Shown here one piece after another: positions 51,667 through 60,764 of a stretch of DNA of 64,000 bases. This DNA comes from Caballeronia insecticola. Its GTDB lineage: Bacteria > Pseudomonadota > Gammaproteobacteria > Burkholderiales > Burkholderiaceae. Position 1 is the stretch's first letter. Every line of letters begins with the position of its first letter. The position numbers and the translations under genes were made by a program. Under the pieces are notes generated by a model that had not been told where the DNA came from, ran no database searches, and worked only from the letters and a program-made list of their open reading frames with translations. The DNA is taken from positions 372,001 to 436,000 of the forward strand of contig NC_021289.1 of the NCBI RefSeq assembly GCF_000402035.1, read 5' to 3'.

Positions 51667-54600
51667 ATGCTCAACTCTCCCACCGAACCGCTCGTCAAGC
51701 CGATCCATCTGATGCCTGCGTCGGCACGCGCGCGGCTCGCGTCTGCGCCGACGCCGCTACAGGCGCGTCTGCAACGCGAGCTGAAGGGCGACGTGCTGTT
51801 CGATCGCGCGTCGCGCGGGCGCTATGCCACCGATGCGTCGATCTATCAGATCGTGCCGCTCGGCGTCGTCGTGCCGAAGGATCAGGCGGACTTGCGGCTC
51901 GCATTGCAGATCGCGGCCGACCAACACGCGAGCGTGCTGGCGCGCGGTGCGGGCACGAGCCAGTGCGGGCAAACGGTAGGCGAGGCGCTCGTCATCGATA
52001 CGACGAAGTGGCTCAACAACATCGTCCACTTCGACAAGGAAGCGCGCACGGTCACGGTCGAGCCGGGCGTCGTGCTTGATCATCTGAATGCGTGGCTGAA
52101 GCCGCATGGCCTGTGGTTTCCCGTCGACGTATCCACGAGCGCGCAATGCACGATCGGCGGCATGGCCGGCAACAACTCGTGCGGCTCGCGTTCGATGGAA
52201 TACGGGATCATGGTGCACAACGTCGAGGCCATCGACGCGATTCTCGCCGACGGACACGAGGCACGCTTCGGCAAGCTGTTGGGCATGGCGCACGATACAC
52301 GCACGCGCGATCTCGTCGATGGCGTGCGTGGCATCGCGCTGCGCGAGCGGGATGAATTGCGCGAACGCATTCCGAAAGTGCTGCGCCGCGTAGCGGGCTA
52401 TAACCTCGATCTGTTCGACTGCCAGAGCCCGCTCGCATTCAGCGAAAGCGGCGAGCCTAATCTCGCGAATCTGTTGGTCGGCTCGGAGGGTACGCTCGCA
52501 TTCAGCCGTCAGTTGACGTTGAAGCTCGCGCCGCTGCCCGCGCACAAAATGCTCGGCGTGGTCAACTTCGCGAGCTTCTATGCCGCGATGGACATGACGC
52601 AGCACATCGTGAAGCTCGGACCTGTTGCGGTTGAACTCGTCGATCGCACGATGATCGATCTCGCGATGTCCAACCCGGCGTTTCGGCCCGTGATCGAGAA
52701 GGCGTTGGTCGGGTCGCCGCAAGCGGTGTTGCTCGTCGAGTTCGCCGGCGCCGATCGCGATACGCAAGTGGCGAAGCTTGCGCAACTCGTCGAATTGATG
52801 AGCGATCTCGGCTTGCCCGATTCGGTCGTGCAGATGCCCGAAGCCGGCGCGCAGAAGGCGCTGTGGGAAGTGCGCAAGGCGGGCCTGAACATCATGATGA
52901 GCATGAAGGGCGACGGCAAGCCCGTCTCGTTCATCGAGGATTGCGCGGTGCCGCTCGAGCATCTCGCGGACTATACGGCGCGCCTGACCGATGTCTTCAG
53001 GAAGCACGACACGGAAGGCACATGGTATGCGCATGCAAGCGTAGGCACGCTGCATGTGCGGCCGATTCTCGACATGCGCCGCGATGGGGCCGTCAAGATG
53101 CGCGCGATCGCCGAAGAGGCCGCGGCGATGGTGCGCGAATACAAGGGCGCCTATTCGGGCGAGCACGGCGACGGCCTGTGTCGCGGCGAATGGGTCGCAT
53201 GGCAATACGGCCCGCGCATCAACGAGGCGTTCAGCGGCATCAAGCGGCTGTTCGATCCCGAGAATCGCCTGAGCCCGGATCGCATCGTTGCGCCGCCGAA
53301 AATGGACGATGTAGCGAACTTCCGCTTTCCGCCGACGTATCGTGAGCACGCGCTCGAACCCGCGCTCGACTGGTCCGCATGGAACGTCACGCGCGATCCG
53401 TTGACTGGCGAAGAGCGCGCGCCGGGATCGGGTGGCGATCTTGCGGGCGGCCTCGCGAAAGCGGTCGAGATGTGCAACAACAATGGCCATTGCCGCAAGT
53501 TCGATGCAGGCACGATGTGCCCGAGCTACCGCATTACGAAGGACGAGCAGCATGTCACGCGCGGCCGCGCCAACACATTGAGGCTTGCGCTCTCGGGGCA
53601 ATTGGGTGAGGACGGTCTCGCGAGCCAGGACGTAAAGGACGTGCTCGACCTGTGTGTGTCGTGCAAGGGCTGCAAGCGCGATTGCCCGACGGGCGTCGAT
53701 ATGGCGCGCATCAAGATCGAGGCGCGTTCTGCATGGACTACGCGTCATGGTGTGCGCATGCGTGAACGCCTGATCGCGTATTTGCCGCGTTACGCGCCGT
53801 TTGCTAGCCGCATGCCGGTGCTGGCCAACGCGCTCGACAAGACCATGCCGGCCGCCTCGCGCTGGCTCAAGACAAAGCTCGGCATCGCGCCGCAACGCGG
53901 CTTTCCGCGCTTCACGAAGTCCTTTCTTGCGAACGCGTTAAGCACACAAGTTGCATCTGCAACTAACGAAGTCCTGTTGTTCGTCGATACCTTCAATAAC
54001 TACATGGAGCCGGAAAACGCGCGGGCTGCGAAGCGCGTGCTCGAAGCGGCCGGCTATGCGGTCCGCCTGAACGTGAATGGGGAAGAGCGGCCGTTATGTT
54101 GCGGACGCACGTTCCTGGCTGCGGGTCTCGTCGACGAAGCGAAGGAAGAAGCACGCCGCACGCTCGATGCCCTTTTGCCTTACGTTGAGCGCGGCGTCGC
54201 GATCGTTGGGCTGGAGCCGTCGTGCCTGCTTTCGCTGCGCGATGAGTTTCTAGCCTACGGCTATGGCGAAGCGGCTCGCAAGCTCGCGGACGCATCGTTC
54301 CTGTTCGAGGAATTCCTCGTGCGTGAACATGCGCAAGGGCGATTGCATTTGAAGCTCGGACCTCTCGGCACATCGAATGCGCTGTTGCACGGACACTGTC
54401 ATCAAAAGGCATTCGATGCGGTGCGTCCCATCGAGCAAGTACTCGGCTGGATTCCGGGACTCGAAGTGAAGACGATCGAATCGTCATGCTGCGGCATGGC
54501 GGGAAGTTTCGGCTACGAGGCCGAGCATTACGAAGCGTCGCAGGCGATGGCGGAGTTGTCGCTCTTGCCTGCGGTGCGTGCCGCGAGCGATGCAATGATC

Positions 54601-54705
54601 GTCGCGGATGGCACGAGTTGTCGTCACCAGATCGCGGATGGTGCGCAACGCGAGGCACTACATGTCGCCCGCGTGCTGGCGATGTCGCTCGACGCAAAAA
54701 ACTGA
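51667..54705 (+). CDS. FAD-linked dehydrogenase with C-terminal Fe-S/CCG domains (YdiJ-like)
   Basis: 1012 residues from the ATG at 51667. An FAD-binding type 4 domain (about 50-230, with VLARGAGTSQCGQ and GGMAGNNSCGSRSMEYG) and an FAD-oxidase C-terminal domain (to about 570) are followed by a ferredoxin-like region with Cys603, Cys609 and Cys618, then Cys663-x2-Cys666-x2-Cys669-x3-Cys673-Pro. Two CCG-type modules close the protein (PLCCGRTF and SSCCGMAGSFGYE). This is the D-lactate / D-2-hydroxyglutarate dehydrogenase-like arrangement of YdiJ. It probably oxidises a 2-hydroxyacid and passes electrons to quinone. Confidence 0.88.
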   Translation: MLNSPTEPLVKPIHLMPASARARLASAPTPLQARLQRELKGDVLFDRASRGRYATDASIYQIVPLGVVVPKDQADLRLALQIAADQHASVLARGAGTSQCGQTVGEALVIDTTKWLNNIVHFDKEARTVTVEPGVVLDHLNAWLKPHGLWFPVDVSTSAQCTIGGMAGNNSCGSRSMEYGIMVHNVEAIDAILADGHEARFGKLLGMAHDTRTRDLVDGVRGIALRERDELRERIPKVLRRVAGYNLDLFDCQSPLAFSESGEPNLANLLVGSEGTLAFSRQLTLKLAPLPAHKMLGVVNFASFYAAMDMTQHIVKLGPVAVELVDRTMIDLAMSNPAFRPVIEKALVGSPQAVLLVEFAGADRDTQVAKLAQLVELMSDLGLPDSVVQMPEAGAQKALWEVRKAGLNIMMSMKGDGKPVSFIEDCAVPLEHLADYTARLTDVFRKHDTEGTWYAHASVGTLHVRPILDMRRDGAVKMRAIAEEAAAMVREYKGAYSGEHGDGLCRGEWVAWQYGPRINEAFSGIKRLFDPENRLSPDRIVAPPKMDDVANFRFPPTYREHALEPALDWSAWNVTRDPLTGEERAPGSGGDLAGGLAKAVEMCNNNGHCRKFDAGTMCPSYRITKDEQHVTRGRANTLRLALSGQLGEDGLASQDVKDVLDLCVSCKGCKRDCPTGVDMARIKIEARSAWTTRHGVRMRERLIAYLPRYAPFASRMPVLANALDKTMPAASRWLKTKLGIAPQRGFPRFTKSFLANALSTQVASATNEVLLFVDTFNNYMEPENARAAKRVLEAAGYAVRLNVNGEERPLCCGRTFLAAGLVDEAKEEARRTLDALLPYVERGVAIVGLEPSCLLSLRDEFLAYGYGEAARKLADASFLFEEFLVREHAQGRLHLKLGPLGTSNALLHGHCHQKAFDAVRPIEQVLGWIPGLEVKTIESSCCGMAGSFGYEAEHYEASQAMAELSLLPAVRAASDAMIVADGTSCRHQIADGAQREALHVARVLAMSLDAKN

Positions 54706-54890
54706 CGACCGATTCATTCATCGAAGCATGACAGCGGACCGTGACGAGCCGCGCTCAGGAGACAAGCCATGACATCACCGCGCAAACCCCGCATTCGCAA
54801 GTTGCGCCGACGCACGCAATAGGCGGACGCAGGTCGATCAAGCGTTCTCATCCGACATACCCCAAGCGAAGTTCCGCGTGCCACGCCATG

Positions 54891-54917
54891 TGGCGCCTTC
54901 GAACGACGAAGGCGCCA
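54891..54917 (+). promoter_or_regulatory. Perfect 11-bp stem-loop in the leader of the MFS gene
   Basis: TGGCGCCTTCG-AACGA-CGAAGGCGCCA is a perfect hairpin with a 5-base loop, 33 bp before the MFS start. No T run follows, so it is more likely an mRNA-stability or attenuation element, or a protein site, than a simple terminator. Confidence 0.6.
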
Positions 54918-54950
54918 GGCGCATGCACGCGGCTATCCAAGGAGACGATG

Positions 54951-56237
54951 ATGTTCCGTCGAGCCACGACCCGCGTATTGCTGCTGCTATGCGCGATGTA
55001 TTTCATCACCTATATCGACCGGGTCAATGTCAGTACCGCAGCAAGCCAGTTCGGCGCGGAGCTGGGTCTCTCGCATACACAAGTCGGTTTCGTGTTTTCC
55101 GCATTCGCGTATCCGTACCTCGTCTTTCAGATCATCGGCGGATGGGTCGGCGACCGCTTCGGGCCGCGCCGCACGCTGACGCTGTGCGCGATCATCTGGG
55201 CGGGCGCCACGGTGCTGACCGGACTCGCGGGCGGCTTTGCGTCGCTGATCGTGGCGCGTCTGCTGCTCGGCCTGGGCGAAGGCGCGACCTTCCCGACCGC
55301 GACCCGCGCGATGTCCAACTGGATGCCCGCCGATCAACGCGGCTTTGCACAAGGTATTACGCATGCAGCATCCCGAATCGGGAATGCGGTTGCGCCGCCG
55401 CTCATCGTCTGGCTGATGGTCGCGACGAGCTGGCGCGGCGCGTTTCTCATCACGGGCGTCATCAGCTTCGTGTGGGCGCTCGCATGGGTCTTCTATTTCC
55501 GCGATAACCCGCGCGACCATCCGCGCATCACCGACTCCGAATGCGCGACGCTCGCCTCTTATTCGGGCGTGAAGGAACGCGCGCCGGTGCCGTGGCGCAC
55601 GTTGCTGGGCCGCATGGCGCCCGTTACCGCGGTGTACTTCTGCTATGGCTGGGTGCTGTGGCTGTTCCTCGGCTGGATTCCGCAATACTTTTTGCACAGC
55701 TATCACATGCAACTCGGCAAGTCCGCGCTGTTCGCTTCAGGCGTGTTCTTCGCGGGTGTGCTCGGCGACTGGCTCGGCGGTTCGGTCACCGACCGCATCC
55801 TGAGAAAGAGCGGCAACGTGCGTCTCGCGCGCAACCTGATGGTCGGCGTGTGCATGTTCCTGACGCTGCTATCGCTCGCGCCGATCATGTTCGTCTCGGA
55901 CATCTCGATCACGCTCGCGGCGCTGTGCCTTTCGGCCGGCTTCTTCTTCAACGAAATGACGATCGGCCCGATGTGGTCCGTGCCGATGGATATCGCGCCG
56001 AAGCACTCGGGCACCGCCGCCGGCATTATGAATTCAGGTTCCGCGCTCGCGGCGATCATCAGTCCGGTCGTGGGCGGCTGGCTCATCGACCGCACCGGTA
56101 ACTGGAACTTACCTTTCACCGTGTCGATGGTGCTGATGGCGGTGGGCATCATCCTCTCGTTCACGATGCGGCCCGATCGCGTGCTCAGCGCAGAAGACGA
56201 CAACGCGGACGCAGCGCGGGTACGCAAGTTCGTCTGA
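54951..56237 (+). CDS. MFS transporter, anion:cation symporter type
   Basis: 428 residues from the second of two adjacent ATG codons, 6 bp after AAGGAG. It has 12 hydrophobic segments. The signature YIDRVNVSTAASQF in helix 1, GWVGDRFGPRR in loop 2-3 and GEGATFPTATRAMSNW in helix 4 are typical of the ACS family (GudP/phthalate/hexuronate permeases). It likely imports the carboxylate that feeds this cluster. It is separated from the upstream gene by 245 bp with the stem-loop. Confidence 0.9.
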   Translation: MFRRATTRVLLLLCAMYFITYIDRVNVSTAASQFGAELGLSHTQVGFVFSAFAYPYLVFQIIGGWVGDRFGPRRTLTLCAIIWAGATVLTGLAGGFASLIVARLLLGLGEGATFPTATRAMSNWMPADQRGFAQGITHAASRIGNAVAPPLIVWLMVATSWRGAFLITGVISFVWALAWVFYFRDNPRDHPRITDSECATLASYSGVKERAPVPWRTLLGRMAPVTAVYFCYGWVLWLFLGWIPQYFLHSYHMQLGKSALFASGVFFAGVLGDWLGGSVTDRILRKSGNVRLARNLMVGVCMFLTLLSLAPIMFVSDISITLAALCLSAGFFFNEMTIGPMWSVPMDIAPKHSGTAAGIMNSGSALAAIISPVVGGWLIDRTGNWNLPFTVSMVLMAVGIILSFTMRPDRVLSAEDDNADAARVRKFV

Positions 56238-56256
56238 CGTCGACGGAGTGATTATT

Positions 56257-56289
56257 CTGGTTCGATGCATTTTGCATGCATTGAACCAG
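56257..56289 (+). promoter_or_regulatory. Long stem-loop between the MFS and enoyl-CoA hydratase genes
   Basis: CTGGTTCGATGCAT (56257-56270) pairs with ATGCATTGAACCAG (56276-56289) around a 5-base loop. All 14 positions pair in RNA if one G-U is allowed. No T run follows. It contains an ATGCATTTTGCATGCAT core like the GntR-operator candidate at 49605. Confidence 0.6.
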
Positions 56290-56330
56290 ATTGAACAACG
56301 CATGCAGCATTCAAAATCAAAGGAGGCGAT

Positions 56331-57113
56331 GTGGCGGAACCATCCATCCTGATCGAGCGCGCGGACGATATCGCGACAGTCGTGATCGACCGGCCCGAGA
56401 AGCTCAACGCGATGACCAAGCCGCTGTGGCGCTCGCTGGGCGAGACCATCGAGACATTGTCTCGCGACGACTCGTTGCGCTGCATCGTTCTGCGCGGCGC
56501 GGGCGAAAAGGCGTTTTCGCCGGGCAACGACATCGGCGAGTTCCGCACCGATCGCTCGAATGCGGAACAGGCGCGGGAGTACGGCGCGATCATGCATCGT
56601 ACTTTGAATGCATTATGCGAGTGCCGCCATCCGATCGTCGCGATGATTCACGGCATCTGCGTCGGCGGCGGCCTGGAGATCGCGGCGATGTGCGATCTGC
56701 GCATCTGCGGGGAATCGAGCCGCTTCGGCGTGCCCATCAAGAACCTGGGTCTCGTGATGGCGCATGCGGAGATGGAAGGTCTCGTCCGACTCGCGGGGCC
56801 AGCCGTGGCGCTCGAAATTCTTCTCGAAGGCCGTATTTTCGACGCGCGGGAAGCGCTTGCGAAAGGGCTCGTCACGCGCGTCGTCGCGGACGGCGAAGTG
56901 ACGTCGCATGCCTATGAAACCGCGCGTCGGATCGCGGATGGCGCGCCGCTCGTCGCGCGCTGGCATAAGCGCTTCGTGCGCCGCGTGATGGACCCTGCGC
57001 CGCTCACGGACGAGGAGCGCGATGAAGGCTTCGCCTGCTTCGGCACCGAGGACTTCCGCAGCGGCTATCAGGCCTTTCTCGACAAGGTCAAACCGCAATT
57101 CAAGGGACGTTGA
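56331..57113 (+). CDS. Enoyl-CoA hydratase/isomerase family protein
   Basis: 260 residues from the GTG at 56331, 4 bp after AAAGGAGG; an overlapping ATG is in the wrong frame. It is a crotonase fold with the oxyanion-hole segments KAFSPGNDIGEF and IHGICVGGGLEIAAMCDLRI. The usual second-half GTIPGAGGTQ is replaced by LGLVMAHAEMEGL, so it may be an isomerase or lyase and not a classic hydratase. It is followed 3 bp later by the CoA-transferase gene, which suggests activation of an acid as a CoA ester and its conversion. Confidence 0.88.
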   Translation: MAEPSILIERADDIATVVIDRPEKLNAMTKPLWRSLGETIETLSRDDSLRCIVLRGAGEKAFSPGNDIGEFRTDRSNAEQAREYGAIMHRTLNALCECRHPIVAMIHGICVGGGLEIAAMCDLRICGESSRFGVPIKNLGLVMAHAEMEGLVRLAGPAVALEILLEGRIFDAREALAKGLVTRVVADGEVTSHAYETARRIADGAPLVARWHKRFVRRVMDPAPLTDEERDEGFACFGTEDFRSGYQAFLDKVKPQFKGR

Positions 57114-57116
57114 ACC

Positions 57117-58355
57117 ATGGCAGACACGAACCGGGAGACCGCGCCGGGCGCGGGACCGCTCGCGGGCATGCGCGTGATCGAGCTCGCACACATCATGTCG
57201 GGGCCGATCTGCGGGATGATGCTCGCAGACATGGGCGCCGATGTCATCAAGGTCGAGAGGATTCCGCTTGGCGACGATTGCCGGCGTTTCGCGCCGATTC
57301 TCGCGAGCGGCGAGTCGGCGTCCTTCATGATCGTGAACCGTAACAAGCGTGGCATCGCGCTCGATCTCAAGACCGCGGGCGGCAAGGAAGTGCTCAGGAA
57401 GATGCTTACGAGCGCTGACGTCGTGACCGAGAACTATCGGCGCGGCACAATGGAGAAACTCGGCATGGGTTACGAATCGCTCAAGGCGGTCAATCCCGGC
57501 CTGATCTATTGCGCGATTTCCGGTTATGGCCGCAGCGGACCGATGGCCGACAAGGGCGGCTTCGATCTGATCGCGCAAGGCTTGAGCGGCCTGATGAGCA
57601 TGACGGGCGAACCGGGGCAGGCGCCGATCAAGGCAGGCTCGCCCGTCACCGATATCAACGCGGGCATTCTCGCGGCGCTCGGCATCAGCGCGGCTTACGC
57701 GAGCAAGCAGGTCACGGGTCTTGGTCAGATGGTCGATACGTCGCTGTTCGAGGCCGGCTTGCAGCAGATGTACTGGGCCTTCGCCAACTACTTCGCGGAT
57801 GGCACTGTGCTGCCGAAAGCCGGCTCGGCCAATCCGACGAGCGCGCCGTATCAGGCGTTTCGCACGCGCGACGGCTGGGTGAACATCGGCGCGGCGAACC
57901 AGAGCAATTACGAGCGTCTCGTCGGCGTGTTGAACATTCCCGGTCTCGCTGACGACGAGCGCTTCAAGACCAACGCGGGTCGCCTCAAGCATCGCGAGGC
58001 GCTGGTGGAGATCCTGACTTCGCGGCTGATGGAACGCACCACCGACGATTGGCTCGCCCGTTTCGACGAGATCGGCCTGCCGAGTGGCGCGGTGCTGGGC
58101 GTGCCGGAAGCGGCGACGCATGAGCAGGCGATCGCGCGGGGAATGATTGTCGAGACCGGGCATCCGCTTGCGGGCCCGATGCGCGGAATCGGCTTGCCGA
58201 TCCATTTCTCCGACGGCTGCACCAGCGCTTCGCGTCCCGCGCCGCTGCTCGGACAGCATACGAGCGAAGTGCTCGGCGAATATGGTTTCGACGAGACGCG
58301 CATTCAGGCGCTCAAGGAAGAAGGCGCGATTCTCGAAACGGAAGTGCCGGCATAA
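57117..58355 (+). CDS. Family III CoA-transferase
   Basis: A 412-residue protein with the CaiB/BaiF (family III) pattern: LAHIMSGPICGMMLADMGADVIKVE at the start, NYRRGTMEKLG, and the nucleophile Asp150 in KGGFDLIAQG. It transfers CoA between carboxylic acids, probably from succinyl-CoA or a similar donor. AAGGGACG precedes the ATG. It is coupled by position with the enoyl-CoA hydratase gene and ends about 100 bp before the aldolase-like gene. Confidence 0.9.
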   Translation: MADTNRETAPGAGPLAGMRVIELAHIMSGPICGMMLADMGADVIKVERIPLGDDCRRFAPILASGESASFMIVNRNKRGIALDLKTAGGKEVLRKMLTSADVVTENYRRGTMEKLGMGYESLKAVNPGLIYCAISGYGRSGPMADKGGFDLIAQGLSGLMSMTGEPGQAPIKAGSPVTDINAGILAALGISAAYASKQVTGLGQMVDTSLFEAGLQQMYWAFANYFADGTVLPKAGSANPTSAPYQAFRTRDGWVNIGAANQSNYERLVGVLNIPGLADDERFKTNAGRLKHREALVEILTSRLMERTTDDWLARFDEIGLPSGAVLGVPEAATHEQAIARGMIVETGHPLAGPMRGIGLPIHFSDGCTSASRPAPLLGQHTSEVLGEYGFDETRIQALKEEGAILETEVPA

Positions 58356-58367
58356 GGCTGCGGCGCT

Positions 58368-58403
58368 GGCATTTTGCGTTATGCATTCATCATGCAGAAT
58401 GCC
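58368..58403 (+). repeat. Stem-loop/repeat after the CoA-transferase gene
   Basis: GGCATTTTGC (58368-58377) and GCAGAATGCC (58394-58403) form 10-bp arms with one mismatch around a 16-base loop that holds ATGCAT. It is the same ATTTTGC/ATGCA theme as at other junctions of the cluster. Confidence 0.5.
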
Positions 58404-58456
58404 ACGCTATGATCCAGAATTGACGCCACTTTACCGACACCACTTCACCATTCGCC

Positions 58457-59605
58457 ATGACGCTTGCACCGCCACCTGCCGCCCGTGTGGGCGACCCGCT
58501 GACATCGGTCGGGACGCCTTCGCTGCTGATCGACCTCGACGCCTTCGACGCCAATCTCACCGCGATGGCGGCGTTCGCCGCGCGTCATGGTGTCGCGTTG
58601 CGTCCGCACGCGAAGGCGCACAAGTCCAGTGAGATCGCGAAGCGTCAGATTGCGGCGGGCGCGGCCGGCGTGTGTTGCCAGAAGCTTTCCGAGGCGTATC
58701 CGTTCGCGGCGGCCGGCATCGCGAGTATTCACGTCAGCAATGAATTCGTCGGCGCCGACAAGATCGCAATGGCCGTCGAACTTGCATCGCATACGCGGCT
58801 TTCGGTGTGCGTCGACGCGCTTACCCAAGTACGTGCATTGGGCGAAGCTGCCGCGCGCGCCAGCGTGACGCTCGACGTGCTGCCGGAGATCGATGCAGGG
58901 CAGCATCGCTGCGGCGTGACGAGCGTAGATGCACTTTTCGCGCTCGTCGACGAAATCGCCGCACACGATGCGCTGAAGTTCACGGGCATTCAGGCCTATC
59001 ACGGCGGCATTCAACACGTCGCCGACTGGGACGCACGCAAGACCGCGGCAGCGCATGCAGCGGAGATCACCGCGCACTACGTGCAAGCGCTCGATACGCG
59101 CGGCGTGCGTTGCGCAATCGTGACGGGCGGCGGCACCGGCACAGTCGAGTTCGATGCCGCGAGCGGCGTCTATAACGAGCTGCAACCCGGCTCCTACCTG
59201 TTCATGGATGGCGACTACGGCGGCCTCGGCTGGGACGGCGAACTTCGCTGGCGTCACAGCCTTTTCGTGCTCTCGACGGTGATGAGCGCGACGCGTCCCG
59301 GCATGGCCGTGTGCGATGTCGGCCTGAAGGGACTCGCGGTGGATTCGGGCTTGCCGCGCAGCGCGATATGGATCGACGCAGGAACCGAAGCCGAATTGAG
59401 TTATGTCGCTGCAAACGACGAGCACGGCATGTTGCGCGCGCAAAGCAAGCCGCAAGAAGACGTCGCGGCACTCGTCGGCAAGCGGCTGCTTCTTCCGCCA
59501 GGGCATTGCGATCCGACGGTGAATCTATACGACGAGTACGTGTGCTACCGAGGCGAGCGCGTCGCGGACATCTGGCCGATCGACGCGCGCGGAATGTCGC
59601 GTTAA
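58457..59605 (+). CDS. D-threonine aldolase-like PLP enzyme, 3-hydroxyaspartate aldolase-related
   Basis: A 382-residue protein of the alanine-racemase-fold D-threonine aldolase family (DSD1 type). The PLP lysine region is RPHAKAHKS (about residues 49-57). Further blocks are GVCCQKLSEA, IQAYHGGIQH, TGGGTGTVEFD, YNELQPGSYLFMDGDYG and the metal site PGHCDPTVN. These segments also occur in BhcC, the 3-hydroxy-D-aspartate aldolase that joins glycine and glyoxylate. With the glyoxylate-type aminotransferase in the cluster, such chemistry is plausible but unproven. No good ribosome site is seen. It ends 4 bp into the convergent FUSC gene. Confidence 0.85.
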   Translation: MTLAPPPAARVGDPLTSVGTPSLLIDLDAFDANLTAMAAFAARHGVALRPHAKAHKSSEIAKRQIAAGAAGVCCQKLSEAYPFAAAGIASIHVSNEFVGADKIAMAVELASHTRLSVCVDALTQVRALGEAAARASVTLDVLPEIDAGQHRCGVTSVDALFALVDEIAAHDALKFTGIQAYHGGIQHVADWDARKTAAAHAAEITAHYVQALDTRGVRCAIVTGGGTGTVEFDAASGVYNELQPGSYLFMDGDYGGLGWDGELRWRHSLFVLSTVMSATRPGMAVCDVGLKGLAVDSGLPRSAIWIDAGTEAELSYVAANDEHGMLRAQSKPQEDVAALVGKRLLLPPGHCDPTVNLYDEYVCYRGERVADIWPIDARGMSR

Positions 59606-60651
59606 GCGCTTTGTTCCTTGGGCGGATAGATCGTCGAAACGAGCGCATCGACATCGGCAACGATCAGACCGACGACGAACTGCGCCACTTCCTGTGCGCC
59701 ATGGCTCGGCTCATGCATGCTCAACGTGTGCTTTAACTGGTTCACGGATGCGCGTACATGCGCGAGTTTCGCTTCATCCTGACGCGTCGAAGCAAGCACG
59801 CTTGCGAGCGTTTCGAAGAGCGCTTGCAGCGTGCGTCCCGTATCGCCGAGCCGGGACGCGCACGTCTCGCTGTCGAGACGCGATACCGCCTTCGCGAGAA
59901 AGAGCGCATCGCTGTGCAGGCGACGCAGGAATGGCGCGGCCTTGTCGATGGCATCCGAGCGGCGATTCTGCACAAGCACGATGATGTGCTCGCGTTCGGC
60001 TTCCTTCAATGCATCGTCGAGTGCTTTCTGTGCATCCATGCTTCGCGCTTCGAGACGCATCGCGCGTGCTTCATCCTGCTCGCCTGACAGATATAAACCG
60101 ATAAGTTGACCGAGCGTCATCAACGTATTGGCAACACTGCGATGCGCAGCCTTGATCGCACGATTGGGCCATACCGCAGACACCACGAACGCCGATGCTG
60201 CACCGATCAATATCTCCAGCACGCGATGCAACGGGCGCTCGAACGGCAAGCCGGGCCCGGCGGGAATCAGTACGACGATTACGAGCGTGACGCACGCGAG
60301 CCTGAATGCCGGACGCTTGGCGCTGAGTGCGGCGAGCGGCAATAGCGCCACGGTAAAGACTGCGAGCGGCGGCGCGCCACGCTCCATCGCGACGATGCCA
60401 AGCACGCCCACAACCGCTCCGATGCATGCGCCAATGATCTGATCGCGTGCCGTATCGACGGCTTGTGTGAGGCTCGGCTGCGTCACGATGACGAGTGTCG
60501 TGATCAACGCCCAATAGCCTTCGGGAAGGGCTGCGAGACGCGCGGCGGCATAGCTGATCGCGCAACTCATCAGCGTGCGTATGAGGCGTCTTGCTTCGGG
60601 TGCGCCGAAGAATGCGCGCAGCTTGCGCTTAGGATGTGATATCGCTGTCAT
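59602..60651 (-). CDS. FUSC family membrane protein (aromatic-acid-exporter-like)
   Basis: About 349 residues from the ATG at 60651 (MTAISHPK), though an ATG at 60687 is possible. The N-terminal half has about six hydrophobic segments (YWALITTLVIVTQPSLTQAVDTARDQIIG is the FUSC/ArAE signature), followed by a cytoplasmic helical half. This family includes p-hydroxybenzoate efflux AaeB, but the present protein is about half that size, so partner proteins would be needed. Its stop overlaps the aldolase-like gene tail to tail. Confidence 0.82.
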   Translation of the reverse strand: MTAISHPKRKLRAFFGAPEARRLIRTLMSCAISYAAARLAALPEGYWALITTLVIVTQPSLTQAVDTARDQIIGACIGAVVGVLGIVAMERGAPPLAVFTVALLPLAALSAKRPAFRLACVTLVIVVLIPAGPGLPFERPLHRVLEILIGAASAFVVSAVWPNRAIKAAHRSVANTLMTLGQLIGLYLSGEQDEARAMRLEARSMDAQKALDDALKEAEREHIIVLVQNRRSDAIDKAAPFLRRLHSDALFLAKAVSRLDSETCASRLGDTGRTLQALFETLASVLASTRQDEAKLAHVRASVNQLKHTLSMHEPSHGAQEVAQFVVGLIVADVDALVSTIYPPKEQSA

Positions 60652-60764
60652 GCGCTCAGTGTCGATGGCAAATTGGATATGCCGCAACGACCCGGCGCTT
60701 AAGCGCGCGGTCGTGCTGCATTATGCCAATGTCGCGCACGGTGCGTGATGCAGAGTAAGCGAGA

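Noticed and set aside
51757..53895. A 712-residue minus-strand open frame
   Set aside because: It is antisense to the FAD/Fe-S dehydrogenase, with Arg/His/Ala-rich composition and no domain. The plus-strand gene has complete motifs.
56613..58259. A 548-residue minus-strand open frame
   Set aside because: It is antisense to the hydratase and CoA-transferase genes, both of which have family signatures. Its composition is typical of a shadow frame.
49642..59605. A complete beta-hydroxyaspartate cycle
   Set aside because: Only aminotransferase- and aldolase-like members are seen. No 3-hydroxyaspartate dehydratase or iminosuccinate reductase gene is in the window, so the full cycle is not claimed.
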